34,038 nucleotides of DNA from Enhygromyxa salina (lineage in GTDB: Bacteria; Myxococcota_A; Polyangia; Nannocystales; Nannocystaceae): contig NZ_PVNK01000094.1 in the NCBI RefSeq assembly GCF_002994615.1, positions 1-34,038 of the forward strand. The letters run 5' to 3'. This document shows positions 17,918-28,573 of this stretch, piece after piece. Numbering within the stretch: position 1 is the stretch's first letter; each line of letters opens with the position of its first letter. The notes beneath the pieces are model-generated. The model worked only from the letters and a program-made list of their open reading frames with translations, was not told the origin of the DNA and made no database searches. Position numbers and translations under genes: made by a program.

Positions 17918-18925
17918 TCAGTCGGCCGTGAACACGGCCGCGAGGGACTCGGCGGTCAGGATGCGCTCGACGTAGAGCGCGAGCTGGGCGTCCGTCGCCG
18001 CCTGCAGTCGCGCGGCGTGTTCCTCGGACAGCTCGCCGAATTTCAGGCGCAGCTGCTTCTCGAGCACTTCTGCGCGACCCTCTGCGCGACCTTCTGCGCG
18101 ACCTTCTTGACGCAACTCTTCGGCCATCGTCATGGTGAGCTCCTCGATCTCGGGAAGTTGTGAGGCGATTTTTGCACGAAACTCCGTGAAGTGCAGCTCG
18201 CCCGCCACCAGCGCGACGTAGCGCAGCAGTTGCGCCACCGCCTCCATGCCGCTCGGCGTCTGCAGCGCGTCCTGGAACGCAGTCGCCCAAACTTCCAAAT
18301 TCTGAAGCAGCCGCGCGGCATCTCGGGCGTCGCGGAGCGCCCACAGAGCCAGCTTGGGGAACGCTGCGAGGCTTCGCTGCAGCAGATCCTCGTTGCTGAG
18401 GTGGGCGAGGTCCTCGATCAGGATTGAGAAGCTGGGGATCAGCGCGGCGAGGCCAGGAACTGAGTTGGGGGGCGGACCGAAGAGGGCGTGGAAGGAGACC
18501 GGCGCGGTCCAGCCCTCGGGCGCGTGGCTGATGACCATCGGGATGATCAAGCGCAGCGGCCCGGCGTGTTCTTTGTGGTCGCGTTCCCAGATCCGGACGA
18601 GGTAGACCAGCATCCGCCTTGGCATGTCGTAGTCGGTGCTGCTCTGGTGCTCGAGCAGCAGATAGAGGAGGACTCGATCGTTGCCGGTCTGCTGCTCCCC
18701 AAGGGCGGGAGTGAGCTGGGCGGGAGTGAGCTGGGCGGAGAACAGCAGGTCGCCATGCCGGTCGGCGAGCTCGGGATCAATGAACGAGGCGGGCTCGGCC
18801 GTGAGGGTCTCCCAGACGATCGCGGCTGTGACCGGCGCTGGGAGGATGCTGCGGAACAGGTCGGCCGAGTGCTGGGGCTGCTCGAAGGCCGCTTTGAACA
18901 GTGCGTCGTGCGGCTTGGCAGTCAT
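17918..18925 (-). CDS. Rpn-family PD-(D/E)XK nuclease / transposase-like protein
   Basis: A 335-residue protein of the Rpn (YhgA-like, formerly PF04754) family, linked in E. coli to recA-independent recombination. It opens with P-H-D-A-L-F-K-A-A-F, the family start; D59 in R-H-G-D-L and E92-H-Q94 in L-L-L-E-H-Q-S are the PD-(D/E)XK-type residues, and R-R-M-L-V-Y-L-V-R-I-W-E-R follows. Near residue 280 there is the usual E-G-R-A repeat (12-bp tandem repeat in DNA), and Q-L-T-P-A is duplicated by a 15-bp repeat near 18709-18738. ATG at 18925 fits family starts; an ATG ten codons upstream (18955) is possible. No terminal inverted repeats or target duplications are visible around it. It may be an independently mobile single gene. 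Confidence 0.88.
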   Translation of the reverse strand: MTAKPHDALFKAAFEQPQHSADLFRSILPAPVTAAIVWETLTAEPASFIDPELADRHGDLLFSAQLTPAQLTPALGEQQTGNDRVLLYLLLEHQSSTDYDMPRRMLVYLVRIWERDHKEHAGPLRLIIPMVISHAPEGWTAPVSFHALFGPPPNSVPGLAALIPSFSILIEDLAHLSNEDLLQRSLAAFPKLALWALRDARDAARLLQNLEVWATAFQDALQTPSGMEAVAQLLRYVALVAGELHFTEFRAKIASQLPEIEELTMTMAEELRQEGRAEGRAEGRAEVLEKQLRLKFGELSEEHAARLQAATDAQLALYVERILTAESLAAVFTAD

Positions 18926-19060
18926 CGGCGAACGCGGTCTGCTGGCTTCGATCACGCACAGGAGCCGCGACCGATCGAGACGGCGAAGCCCGTCCCCGAT
19001 TGTTAAGTCGCGCTCCGTGCCCGAGTTGATCCCGGTCGAGGCGAGAAAATTGTGAGGGCG

Positions 19061-21583
19061 TCAGCGGACGCGGGCGGCCGGATCGATGGCGGCCAAGGTC
19101 GCGAGGGCCCCGGCGACCACGGCGTCGTGGACGGCGGTGACCTCGGCGTCGGTGACCGAGCGCGAGCGCGCGCGATAGTTGAGCCGCAAGAGCAGCGCGT
19201 GGCGGCCGGGCTCGACGCCCTCGCCGCGATAGTCCTCGAGCAACACGATCGGTTGGCGAGGATCGTCGGCGTTGGCGAGCTGCGGGGGGTCGTCGCCGGA
19301 GCTCAGGGCCGACGCGGCAGCGCCCGCGAGCGCGGCCACGACCTCGTGGCTGGACACGCGTTGATCGAGGTCGAGGGACAGATCGCGGGTCGTGGCCGGG
19401 AACCGGGCGATGTCTTCGAACTGCACGACCGGCGGCTGCGGCAGGGCCTCGAGCCACAGCTCGCCGTAGCCGAGCTCGAGCTCGCTCAGATCGCGCGCCG
19501 CGACGACGTCGGGGTGGAGCTCGCCGACGACGCCGACTCGGGTCGGGCCGATCCACAGCCCCGCTTGAATGCCCGGATGCAGCCACGCACACGGCTCGGC
19601 CTGGGGCCGCGCCTGGGCGTGGAGTCCGACGCGGGCGAGGCACGCGAGGAGATCGTCGGTCAGCGCGCGCGCGACCTCGCCGGTCTTCGACTGGCTCTGA
19701 CCCACGCGGATCGCCGCCGCTCGGTAGGGCTCGTCGGGCAAGAAGGGGTCGACCTCGCTGGTCGCGCTGGGCTGAAGCTCGGGCTGCGACAGCGGCCAGC
19801 GGTAGATGCGACCGACCTCGAACAGGGCCAGCGCGCGAGCGTGGTGGGCGTGGTTGTAGGTGACCGCGTCGAGCAGGCCCGGGAGCAGGTGCGGCCGCAT
19901 GCAGGCCTGCTGGCTGCGCATGGGGTTGACCGGGCGGACGAGCTGGCTCGGCTCGAACTCGGCCGCGACCGGGGCGATGAGCGCTTCGGCGACGAAGGCG
20001 AGGCCGACGTGCTCGTGGAGTCCACGCGCGCGCAGGCCGTCGGTCAGGGCGTCGGCGAGACCGCGCTTGGGATCCTCGGGCAGCATGACTCGCTGCTCGG
20101 GCGAGACCGAGTGGCGGGCCGGGAGATCGTCGAGGCCGTGGTGGCGCATGACCTCTTCGATGAGGTCGACGTCGCGGTCGAGGTCGGGGCGGTAGCTGGG
20201 CGGGTGGCACAGCCAGGCGCCCTCGGTGCTGCGGTCGAGCTCGACGCCGAGGCCCGAGAGGATCCGCGCGACCTCGTCGGGGCCCACGTCCATGCCGAGG
20301 AGGCGGCCGACGTGGGCCGGATCGAGCTCGATCTGCGCGCGCTCGGGCAGCGGGCCGCGGACGTCGCAGCGGCCGACGCAGGTCGCCCCGCACAGGTCGT
20401 GGAGCAGGGCCAGCGCCCGGCCAGCGGCGAGCTCGAGCTGCGCGTCGTAGTCGACCTGGCGCTCGAAGCGGTGGCTCGAGTCGGTGTGCTGTCCGTGGCG
20501 TCGGGCGCTGCGGCGGATCGCGAGGGGCTCGAAGAAGGCGACCTCGAGCAGGAGGCGATCGGTCCCGGCCTCGACCATCGAGCCCGCGCCGCCCATGACC
20601 CCGGCGAGGGCCTGGGGCGACTCGGCGTCGGCGATCACGAGGTCGTCGGTCGAGAGCTCGAGCTCGCTGCCGTCGAGGATCGTGATCGGCTCGCTCGGCT
20701 TGGCCATGCGCACGACCACGCGCTCGCCAGCGAGGCGGGCGCGGTCGAAGGCGTGCATCGGCTGGCCGACTTCCATGAGCACGAAGTTGGTGATGTCGAC
20801 GACGTTGTTGAGCGCGCGGAGGCCGACGCGATGCAGGCGCGTGCGCAGCCACAGCGGGGCCTCGCCGACGGTGCAGCCCTCGAGGGCGTAGCCGAGGTAG
20901 CGCGGGCAGCGATCGCTGGCCGGGACCTCGACGAGCTCGGGGAGCTCGGGGGCGTCGGCGACCGAGCGGAGCTTCGGCGGCTGCAGCTCGCAGCCGAGCG
21001 CGAGCGCGAGATCGCGGGCGACGCCGAGGTGCCCGAGGGCGTCGGGTCGGTTGGGCGTGACGGAGATCTCGATGACGGCGTCGCGGATGCCGGGGACGAG
21101 GTCCTGGAGCTCGGCGCCCGGCTCCCAGTCGATCGGCAGGACCAGGATCCCGTCGGCGTCGCCGCCGATGTCGAGCTCGGCCTCCGAGCAGATCATGCCG
21201 TGCGAGGCCACGCCCCGCAGCTCGCGCGCGCTGAGCTCGAGGCCGTCCGGGAGCGTGGTGCCGACCGGCGCGAACGCGACCTTGCCTCCGACCGGCGGGA
21301 GGTTGGACGCGCCGCACACGACCTGCACGCTGGCCTGGCCGTCGAACAGCTCGACGAGGTTGAGCTTGGTGGCCTTGGGGTCCGGGTGCGCGGACACGGC
21401 GTCGACGCGACCGACGATGACCTTGGGCAGCTCGAAGTAGGCGATGCCTTCGACCTCGAGCCCGAGGCTGGTCAGGCGCTCGGCGATGTTCTGGGCCCAA
21501 AAGGGGTCGTTGGCCTCGCCAACCGGCGAGAGATCGATCGGACGCCCAAGCAGCTCGCTGAGCCAGGTACAGGAGATCAGCAT
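19061..21583 (-). CDS. pheT: Phenylalanine--tRNA ligase beta subunit
   Basis: An 840-residue PheT, the tRNA-binding and editing half of the alpha2-beta2 synthetase. The N-terminus W-L-S-E-L-L is typical. An OB-fold EMAP-type tRNA-binding domain lies at about 40-150 (for example V-C-G-A-S-N and G-M-I-C-S-E-A-E-L), the B3/B4 editing and B5 domains are in the middle (N-V-V-D-I-T-N-F-V-L-M-E near 235-247), and a ferredoxin-fold anticodon-binding domain is at the end (F-P-A-T-T-R-D-L-S). Length is slightly above the usual 790-820. It lies 16 bp downstream of pheS. Confidence 0.96.
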   Translation of the reverse strand: MLISCTWLSELLGRPIDLSPVGEANDPFWAQNIAERLTSLGLEVEGIAYFELPKVIVGRVDAVSAHPDPKATKLNLVELFDGQASVQVVCGASNLPPVGGKVAFAPVGTTLPDGLELSARELRGVASHGMICSEAELDIGGDADGILVLPIDWEPGAELQDLVPGIRDAVIEISVTPNRPDALGHLGVARDLALALGCELQPPKLRSVADAPELPELVEVPASDRCPRYLGYALEGCTVGEAPLWLRTRLHRVGLRALNNVVDITNFVLMEVGQPMHAFDRARLAGERVVVRMAKPSEPITILDGSELELSTDDLVIADAESPQALAGVMGGAGSMVEAGTDRLLLEVAFFEPLAIRRSARRHGQHTDSSHRFERQVDYDAQLELAAGRALALLHDLCGATCVGRCDVRGPLPERAQIELDPAHVGRLLGMDVGPDEVARILSGLGVELDRSTEGAWLCHPPSYRPDLDRDVDLIEEVMRHHGLDDLPARHSVSPEQRVMLPEDPKRGLADALTDGLRARGLHEHVGLAFVAEALIAPVAAEFEPSQLVRPVNPMRSQQACMRPHLLPGLLDAVTYNHAHHARALALFEVGRIYRWPLSQPELQPSATSEVDPFLPDEPYRAAAIRVGQSQSKTGEVARALTDDLLACLARVGLHAQARPQAEPCAWLHPGIQAGLWIGPTRVGVVGELHPDVVAARDLSELELGYGELWLEALPQPPVVQFEDIARFPATTRDLSLDLDQRVSSHEVVAALAGAAASALSSGDDPPQLANADDPRQPIVLLEDYRGEGVEPGRHALLLRLNYRARSRSVTDAEVTAVHDAVVAGALATLAAIDPAARVR

Positions 21584-21599
21584 GGTCTAGCCAGAGACT

Positions 21600-22688
21600 C
21601 TAAGGAGAGGTGAATTGCTCGAGGACCCGCAGGTCACCCTCGAAGTTGTGGCGCAGGTGGGGGATGCCGTGGCGGAGCATGGCCATGCGGTCGATGCCGA
21701 AGCCGAAGGCCCAGCCCGTGTAGACGCTGGAGTCGATGCCGCAGTGCTCGAACACGGCCGGATGGACCATGCCCGAGCCGCCGAGCTCGATCCACCCGGA
21801 CTGCTTGCACAGGCCGCAGCCGTGGCTGAGCTGGCCGTCGAAGCAAAACGGACACTGCATGTCGAACTCGGCCCCGGGCTCGACGAAGGGGAAGTACGAG
21901 GGCCGAAAGCGGACGCCGAGGCCGCGGCCGAAGAAGGCCTCGACGAAGGCGTAGAGCGTGGCCTTGAGGTCGGCCATGGTCACGTTGCGATCGACGTAGA
22001 GGCCCTCGATCTGGTGGAACATCGGGCTGTGCGTCGCGTCGTCGTCGCGGCGGAAGGTCGTGCCCGGGGCCACGATGCGGACCGGCGCGCCGTGCTGGAG
22101 CATGGTCCGGGCCTGGACGGGCGAGGTGTGCGGTCGGAGGACGAGCGCGGGCGCGTCGGCGTGGTCGAGGTGGGTCGGGCGCTCGATGAAAAAGGTATCC
22201 TGCATGTCGCGCGCCGGGTGGTCGGGCAGGATGTTGAGCTTGTCGAAGCTGTAGAGCTCGGCCTCGACGTGGGGTCCGTCGGCGACGTCGAAGCCGAGGC
22301 GCCGAAACACGCGCTCGAGCTCCCGGCGGGTCTGGGTGATCGGGTGGAGCGTGCCCGGGCGCGGAGGATCCGGGATGAAGGTCAGGTCGACCCGGCGGGC
22401 GAGGTCACGCTCCCGGGCCGCGGCCGCGAGCTCGCCCGCGCGCGTGGCCAGGTGGGTCTCCATCGCCTGCTTGACCCGGTTGAAGGCCTTGCCGAGCTCC
22501 TTGCGCTCGCTCGGCGGGACCTTGCCCATGAGCCGGCGGAGCTTGGTGACCGCGCCGTTCTTGCCCAGGAAGCGGACCTGAAGCTCGTAGAGACCGGGCT
22601 CGTCGGCGACGTCCGGGAGCGCGGCCTCGAAGCTGCGCAGCTGCTCGTCGAGCTGCTGTTGCGGCGTCTGTTGTGCGTCTGCGGCCAT
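21600..22688 (-). CDS. pheS: Phenylalanine--tRNA ligase alpha subunit
   Basis: A 362-residue class II synthetase catalytic subunit. There is an N-terminal coiled-coil (G-K-N-G-A-V-T, then L-R-R-L-M-G-K at 43-61). The catalytic core has H-P-I-T-Q-T (motif 1 region), F-R-R-D-D-D-A-T-H-S-P-M-F-H-Q-I-E-G (motif 2) and G-F-G-I-D-R-M-A-M (motif 3, near the end). The last residues R-H-N-F-E-G-D-L-R are usual for the family. It leads the pheS-pheT pair; the P-type ATPase gene ends 48 bp upstream on the same strand. No leader-peptide attenuator is evident in that short gap. Confidence 0.96.
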   Translation of the reverse strand: MAADAQQTPQQQLDEQLRSFEAALPDVADEPGLYELQVRFLGKNGAVTKLRRLMGKVPPSERKELGKAFNRVKQAMETHLATRAGELAAAARERDLARRVDLTFIPDPPRPGTLHPITQTRRELERVFRRLGFDVADGPHVEAELYSFDKLNILPDHPARDMQDTFFIERPTHLDHADAPALVLRPHTSPVQARTMLQHGAPVRIVAPGTTFRRDDDATHSPMFHQIEGLYVDRNVTMADLKATLYAFVEAFFGRGLGVRFRPSYFPFVEPGAEFDMQCPFCFDGQLSHGCGLCKQSGWIELGGSGMVHPAVFEHCGIDSSVYTGWAFGFGIDRMAMLRHGIPHLRHNFEGDLRVLEQFTSP

Positions 22689-22736
22689 TTGTCGGCTGGA
22701 ATCTAGCCGGGTTTGGCGGCGAGGCCAAACACAGGC

Positions 22737-25097
<2,361 letters not shown>

Positions 25098-25192
25098 GTG
25101 GGGGACCTATCTCGCACACGGCGACGAGCTGACCTATGCATGAGGCGCACGCATTATCTGCGTGCCAAAGCTGCCGTGGAGGGTCTGCCTGG

Positions 25193-26077
25193 TCAGAGTC
25201 CGCGCAGGTGCTCGGGCTTGAGCAGGCGCTCGTCGCCGCGCGCGATCACCTGGTCGAGCATCTCGAGCATCGCCGGCTTGTCGCCGGGCAGGGTCCCGCG
25301 CAGGGGCAGGTAGTTGCTGGCGTGATTGCTCGAGAACCTGCACGCGCGCAGCTGCGAGTCGGCGACGATCGTGCGCAGCTCTTGGAGCATGCGGAATTTG
25401 CTCGGCAGCTCGAAGTCGCCGCGCGCGGCCATGTCGTGCAGGGGAGTGCCGGGGACGATCGTCGTGGTCAGCGCGCCGACGTAGGGCGGGTCCATCTCGC
25501 TGAGGGCCTCGGCCGTCCCTCGGGCGTGCTGCTCGCTGAGCGCGACCCCGCCGATCCCGAGCAGCACGATGACCGAGTGGGTCAGCCCGGCCGCGCGGAG
25601 CTTGGCCGCGGTCTCGATCAGCTCGGGGCGCGTGCCGCCCTTGTCGATCAGCTCGAGGACCTCTTCGTCGCCGGTCTCCATCCCGTGATAGACGATGCCG
25701 AGGCCGGCCTCGCGCAGCGCAGTGAGCTCCTCGACCGACTTGCGCCCGACGCTGCGGGTGTCGCCGTAGGTCCCGACGCGCTCGATCCACGGCAGGTGTT
25801 TGCGGATGCCGTCGAGGATCTGCAGGAGCTTGCGGGTGCTGAGGATCAGCGCGTCGCCGTCGCACAGGAACAGCCGCTTGCTGCGGATCCCGCGGCGCCC
25901 GTGGGCGGCGGCCTCGATCAGATCGGCCTCGATCTGCGCCCACGGCTTGGGCCGAAATTGCTTGTCGCGGTACATGTCGCAGTACACGCAGCGGTTGTGG
26001 CTGCAGCCGATCGTGACTTGCAGCAGCAGGCTCGGGGCCTCGCTCGGGGGCCGAAAAATGCGACCGACGTAGTCCAT
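25193..26077 (-). CDS. Radical SAM protein
   Basis: A 294-residue radical SAM enzyme. The cluster motif C25-x4-C30-x2-C33 (G-C-S-H-N-R-C-V-Y-C) follows a short beta strand, as in Elp3/HemN-type COG1032-like proteins. Later motifs include F-L-C-D-G-D-A, G-T-Y-G-D-T-R-S, Y-H-G-M-E-T-G and a G-I-G-G strand, consistent with a TIM barrel. There is no added cobalamin, SPASM or TRAM domain. The reaction cannot be inferred. The frame is open upstream, but the ATG at 26077 overlaps the stop of the upstream lipoprotein gene (TGATG), which fixes the start and implies translational coupling. Confidence 0.9.
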   Translation of the reverse strand: MDYVGRIFRPPSEAPSLLLQVTIGCSHNRCVYCDMYRDKQFRPKPWAQIEADLIEAAAHGRRGIRSKRLFLCDGDALILSTRKLLQILDGIRKHLPWIERVGTYGDTRSVGRKSVEELTALREAGLGIVYHGMETGDEEVLELIDKGGTRPELIETAAKLRAAGLTHSVIVLLGIGGVALSEQHARGTAEALSEMDPPYVGALTTTIVPGTPLHDMAARGDFELPSKFRMLQELRTIVADSQLRACRFSSNHASNYLPLRGTLPGDKPAMLEMLDQVIARGDERLLKPEHLRGL

Positions 26078-27000
26078 CAGCTCAGCTCGCAGACGCCGAC
26101 GTCGGGCACGGGCGGCATGTCGCCGTCGAACCACGGCGCGCAGCTCATGTCGTTGGGGCACTGGGGTTGCTCGAGGCTGCAAAAGGGCGAGCAGCAGCCG
26201 GCGCCCTCGCAGCCCGGGACCGCGAGTCCGTCGATGCACCCAAACCCTTCTTGGCACTGGACCGAGTACTCACACGGGTCGCCGAGGGCGCCCTCGCCGA
26301 GGTTCTTGGCGGGCATGCAGGTGAAGGTACCCGCGTTGGGCGTGCACGCGTAGTCGACCCCGCAGTCGCTCGCGAGCGGATCACAGGTCGGGACGCACAG
26401 CGACGGGCAATCGTTGCAGGGCTGACACACGGCCGGGAGCTCGGCGCCCTCGCAGCTGGGCTCGACCGGGGAGCCCGCGCACAGGGCCAGACAGATCCCC
26501 GCGTTGTCTTCGTCGAGCCAGCTGCACATCGCTCCGAGCGCGCAGTCGTCGTGACCCGAGCCCGGGTCACCGAAGACCTCGCAGGGCTGGCCGGGCGCGG
26601 CGGCGTCGGGCAGCAGGGGCACGCAGCTTGGCCAGGACACGGCGTCGACGACCTCCCAGCTGCACTTTTGGTCGCTGGGGCAGTCTTGCGCCCAGACGTC
26701 GCAGCCCGGTCCGCGCTCCTCGCCGAGGTCGAGGTCCGCGCCCTCATCCTGGCCGCCGTCACTGTCGCCGTCGCCGTCGCCGTCGTCGTCGCCGTGCTCG
26801 TCGCCCTCGGTCGGGCTCTCGTTGCCGTCGGCGCTCCCGCTCCCGCTCCCGCTCCCGCTCCCGCTCCCGCTCGTCAGCCCGTCGCCGCTCGCGCTCTGAT
26901 CACTGGCCGCTTCACTGTTCGAGCACGCGACCACGGCGAGCGCCAAGCTCAGCGAACACGCCCACGCAGCCGCCCGTTGTTGGGCGATAAGAAAAGTCAC
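26077..27000 (-). CDS. Cys-rich lipoprotein with Ser-Gly and acidic linkers
   Basis: A 307-residue exported protein. The signal peptide ends in A-V-V-A-C with lipidated C26. A linker contains a Ser-Gly run encoded by a 6-bp microsatellite (about 26832-26870) and Gly-Asp repeats to residue about 85. The rest is a Cys-rich module (for example G-C-D-V-W-A-Q-D-C-P, C-Q-P-C-N-D-C-P-S-L-C, G-C-C-S-P-F-C) similar in layout to the lipoproteins at 11546-12433 and 31606-32364. No enzymatic motif is seen. Its stop overlaps the start of the radical SAM gene, an odd pairing for a lipoprotein. Confidence 0.87.
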   Translation of the reverse strand: MTFLIAQQRAAAWACSLSLALAVVACSNSEAASDQSASGDGLTSGSGSGSGSGSGSADGNESPTEGDEHGDDDGDGDGDSDGGQDEGADLDLGEERGPGCDVWAQDCPSDQKCSWEVVDAVSWPSCVPLLPDAAAPGQPCEVFGDPGSGHDDCALGAMCSWLDEDNAGICLALCAGSPVEPSCEGAELPAVCQPCNDCPSLCVPTCDPLASDCGVDYACTPNAGTFTCMPAKNLGEGALGDPCEYSVQCQEGFGCIDGLAVPGCEGAGCCSPFCSLEQPQCPNDMSCAPWFDGDMPPVPDVGVCELS

Positions 27001-27048
27001 ACAACCAGCGTACGCGCGCCACCAGGCCCGCGTCCAGCGTCGTGGCGC

Positions 27049-27960
27049 TCAGTCGTCCCAGCCCATCGAGCCGGGCGGGAGTCGACCCTGATCTTCGGAC
27101 CCAGCCGCCGGCTCGAGTCCGCCGTCGGGCTCGTCCTTTCCGGCCGCGGCCCGACGCTTGCGGCGGGCGATCTGATCGTCGTGGACGGCCTTTTGCATCG
27201 CCTGGATCCGCGGGACGAGCTTGTGGTTGGCCTCGTTGAGCTTGCGGATGAAGCTGTGCTCGAGGCCCTTGCCCGCGTGGATCGTGTTGTAGAGCTCGTC
27301 GAACAAGCTGGCGAACTCGGGCTCGATGCTGTCGGACTCGGGCCGGGTCTGGGTTCGATGGCGGGGCTCGACCGCGGCCACGGCCTTGTCGGCGTCGAGC
27401 TCGGGATCGCCGATCCAGTCGAGGGTCTTGCGGATCACGGCCTCTGAGTCCGAGAGCAAGCCGTCGTAGCTCTGGACGTGGACCGGGTAGCGGCGGATTG
27501 CGATGTCGCGGACCAGGGCGTAGTTCTCGCTCCACCACTCGAGCACGGGGGAAAAGCGCAGGGGGTCCGGGGTCTCGGGCGCGCGCTCGCGCCTGGCCTC
27601 GTCCTCCATCGCGTAGAGCCGCGACAGCGAGCTCTCGTACTCGCGCCACTCTCGGACGGTTGCGACGACCTTGCCGATGTACGCGCGATCGCTGCGCACG
27701 AGCCCCGGGATGAAGACCTTGACGACGTGGCGCTCGACCTGCTCGGGGAAGAAGTAGGCGCCGGTCCGCGGGTGCGGGTTCGTGCGCCAGTAGATGCCCT
27801 GGCGAAGCAGGGACTCGTAGAAGCCCGAGGGGTTCGCGCCGCGGAGCGTGTTGCCCCAGTTGGCGGGGAAGGCCTCGCCGAAGGGCGGGAACCCGGCGGC
27901 GATCAGGATCTGCATCCACATCGAGGTGCCGGAGCGCTTGGTGCCGGTGACGATGATCAT
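27049..27960 (-). CDS. Sulfotransferase-like protein
   Basis: A 303-residue protein with an N-terminal P-loop-like T-G-T-K-R-S-G-T-S (5-13), the 5'-phosphosulfate-binding loop of PAPS-dependent sulfotransferases. A middle region R-Y-P-V-H-V-Q-S-Y-D-G-L-L, followed by T-L-D-W-I-G near 190-205, fits the family's second half. The C-terminal 60 residues are charged and probably disordered (K-R-R-A-A-A-G-K-D-E-P). ATG 27960 is used because homologues start just before the P-loop; an upstream in-frame ATG at 27990 would overlap the terminator stem of the preceding gene. The acceptor is unknown. The gene ends 48 bp before the lipoprotein start. Confidence 0.8.
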   Translation of the reverse strand: MIIVTGTKRSGTSMWMQILIAAGFPPFGEAFPANWGNTLRGANPSGFYESLLRQGIYWRTNPHPRTGAYFFPEQVERHVVKVFIPGLVRSDRAYIGKVVATVREWREYESSLSRLYAMEDEARRERAPETPDPLRFSPVLEWWSENYALVRDIAIRRYPVHVQSYDGLLSDSEAVIRKTLDWIGDPELDADKAVAAVEPRHRTQTRPESDSIEPEFASLFDELYNTIHAGKGLEHSFIRKLNEANHKLVPRIQAMQKAVHDDQIARRKRRAAAGKDEPDGGLEPAAGSEDQGRLPPGSMGWDD

Positions 27961-27988
27961 GGACGGGCCGAGAGTAACCAAAAACCCC

Positions 27989-28025
27989 AAAAAAGAGCCG
28001 CCCGGGCTCTGACGCGGGCGGCTCT
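27989..28025 (-). terminator. Rho-independent terminator of the small minus-strand gene
   Basis: An 11-bp perfect GC-rich stem (27994-28004 with 28015-28025, loop 28005-28014) is followed on the minus strand by TTTTTT (27994-27989; the first T comes from the outermost stem base). It lies 27 bp past the stop of the minus-strand gene at 28052 and just upstream of the sulfotransferase start, so the sulfotransferase should have its own promoter. Confidence 0.9.
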
Positions 28026-28051
28026 GCGTGGTCGGTGCGTGGGAACTTGGG

Positions 28052-28516
28052 TCAGGCGTGCAGCAGCTGCGGGATCGAGGGTTCGGCCGCCGGCAAGGGG
28101 GTGCGCATGAGCGGGGGGCCGCCGACGCGCGCGACGAAGATCCGGGGCCCGCAAACCACGCGGATCCGGGCGCCGTAGGGGAGGGGGAGGCGGGCGCCGC
28201 CGAGCTCGGGGTCCCGGAGCGCGGGATCGGCGAGCATGTGCTCGACGCTCATGCAGCACACCCCGATCCGGAGCTCACCGGCCATGCCCGGGAGCACGTG
28301 GAGCACGGGGCGGCCGGTCTCGTCGATCTCGAGCAGCGCGAAGTCCTCGCGGTCGCCGAGGATCTGAAGGGTCTCGACGGGCGCGGTCGTCGGGTCGAGG
28401 ACGAAGCGGTTGGCGCGATTTCGCTCCAATACGCGCGAGAGCCAGCCACTTCGCTCACGAAGCTTGGCTGGCTCTTGGCTGGCGGGTGCGCCGTCGACGA
28501 GCTCCACGATCTCCAC
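28052..28516 (-). CDS. Small protein resembling the FHA-associated domain of myxobacterial gliding proteins
   Basis: A protein of about 154 residues. The second half (G-R-P-V-L-H-V-L-P-G-M-A-G-E-L-R-I-G, then L-P-L-P-Y-G-A-R-I-R-V-V-C-G near 120-135) resembles the beta-rich segment repeated beside FHA domains in gliding-motility proteins such as GltG/AgmX. No FHA domain itself or membrane helix is visible. The start is uncertain: the frame opens at a TTG (28573); a GTG at 28516 is used here. Third-position GC becomes high only after about 28400, so the true start may be later still. A strong hairpin (28439-28474) lies in the doubtful part. A Rho-independent terminator follows the stop. Confidence 0.55.
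   Translation of the reverse strand: MEIVELVDGAPASQEPAKLRERSGWLSRVLERNRANRFVLDPTTAPVETLQILGDREDFALLEIDETGRPVLHVLPGMAGELRIGVCCMSVEHMLADPALRDPELGGARLPLPYGARIRVVCGPRIFVARVGGPPLMRTPLPAAEPSIPQLLHA
28439..28474. other. Strong stem-loop near the start of the small minus-strand gene
   Basis: A 10-bp perfect stem (28439-28448/28465-28474) is extended by a 5-bp inner stem (28449-28453/28458-28462) with a 4-nt loop and a 2-nt bulge. It is located where the start of the 28052-28516 gene is doubtful. It could be an RNA regulatory hairpin or simply part of the coding sequence. Confidence 0.5.
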
Positions 28517-28573
28517 GGGAGGGAGCGGAATCCGTCCGGCTTGGCGTGCGCGTCGTCCCACGTGCGAGACCAA

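Noticed and set aside
17918..18925. Rpn-like gene as part of an insertion sequence
   Set aside because: No terminal inverted repeats or target-site duplication could be seen in its short flanks.
18777..21500. 907-codon open frame over pheT
   Set aside because: It is an out-of-frame shadow of pheT with Arg/Pro-rich product and no recognisable domain.
22689..22736. pheS leader attenuator
   Set aside because: The gap to copA is only 48 bp and shows no Phe-rich leader peptide or terminator hairpin.
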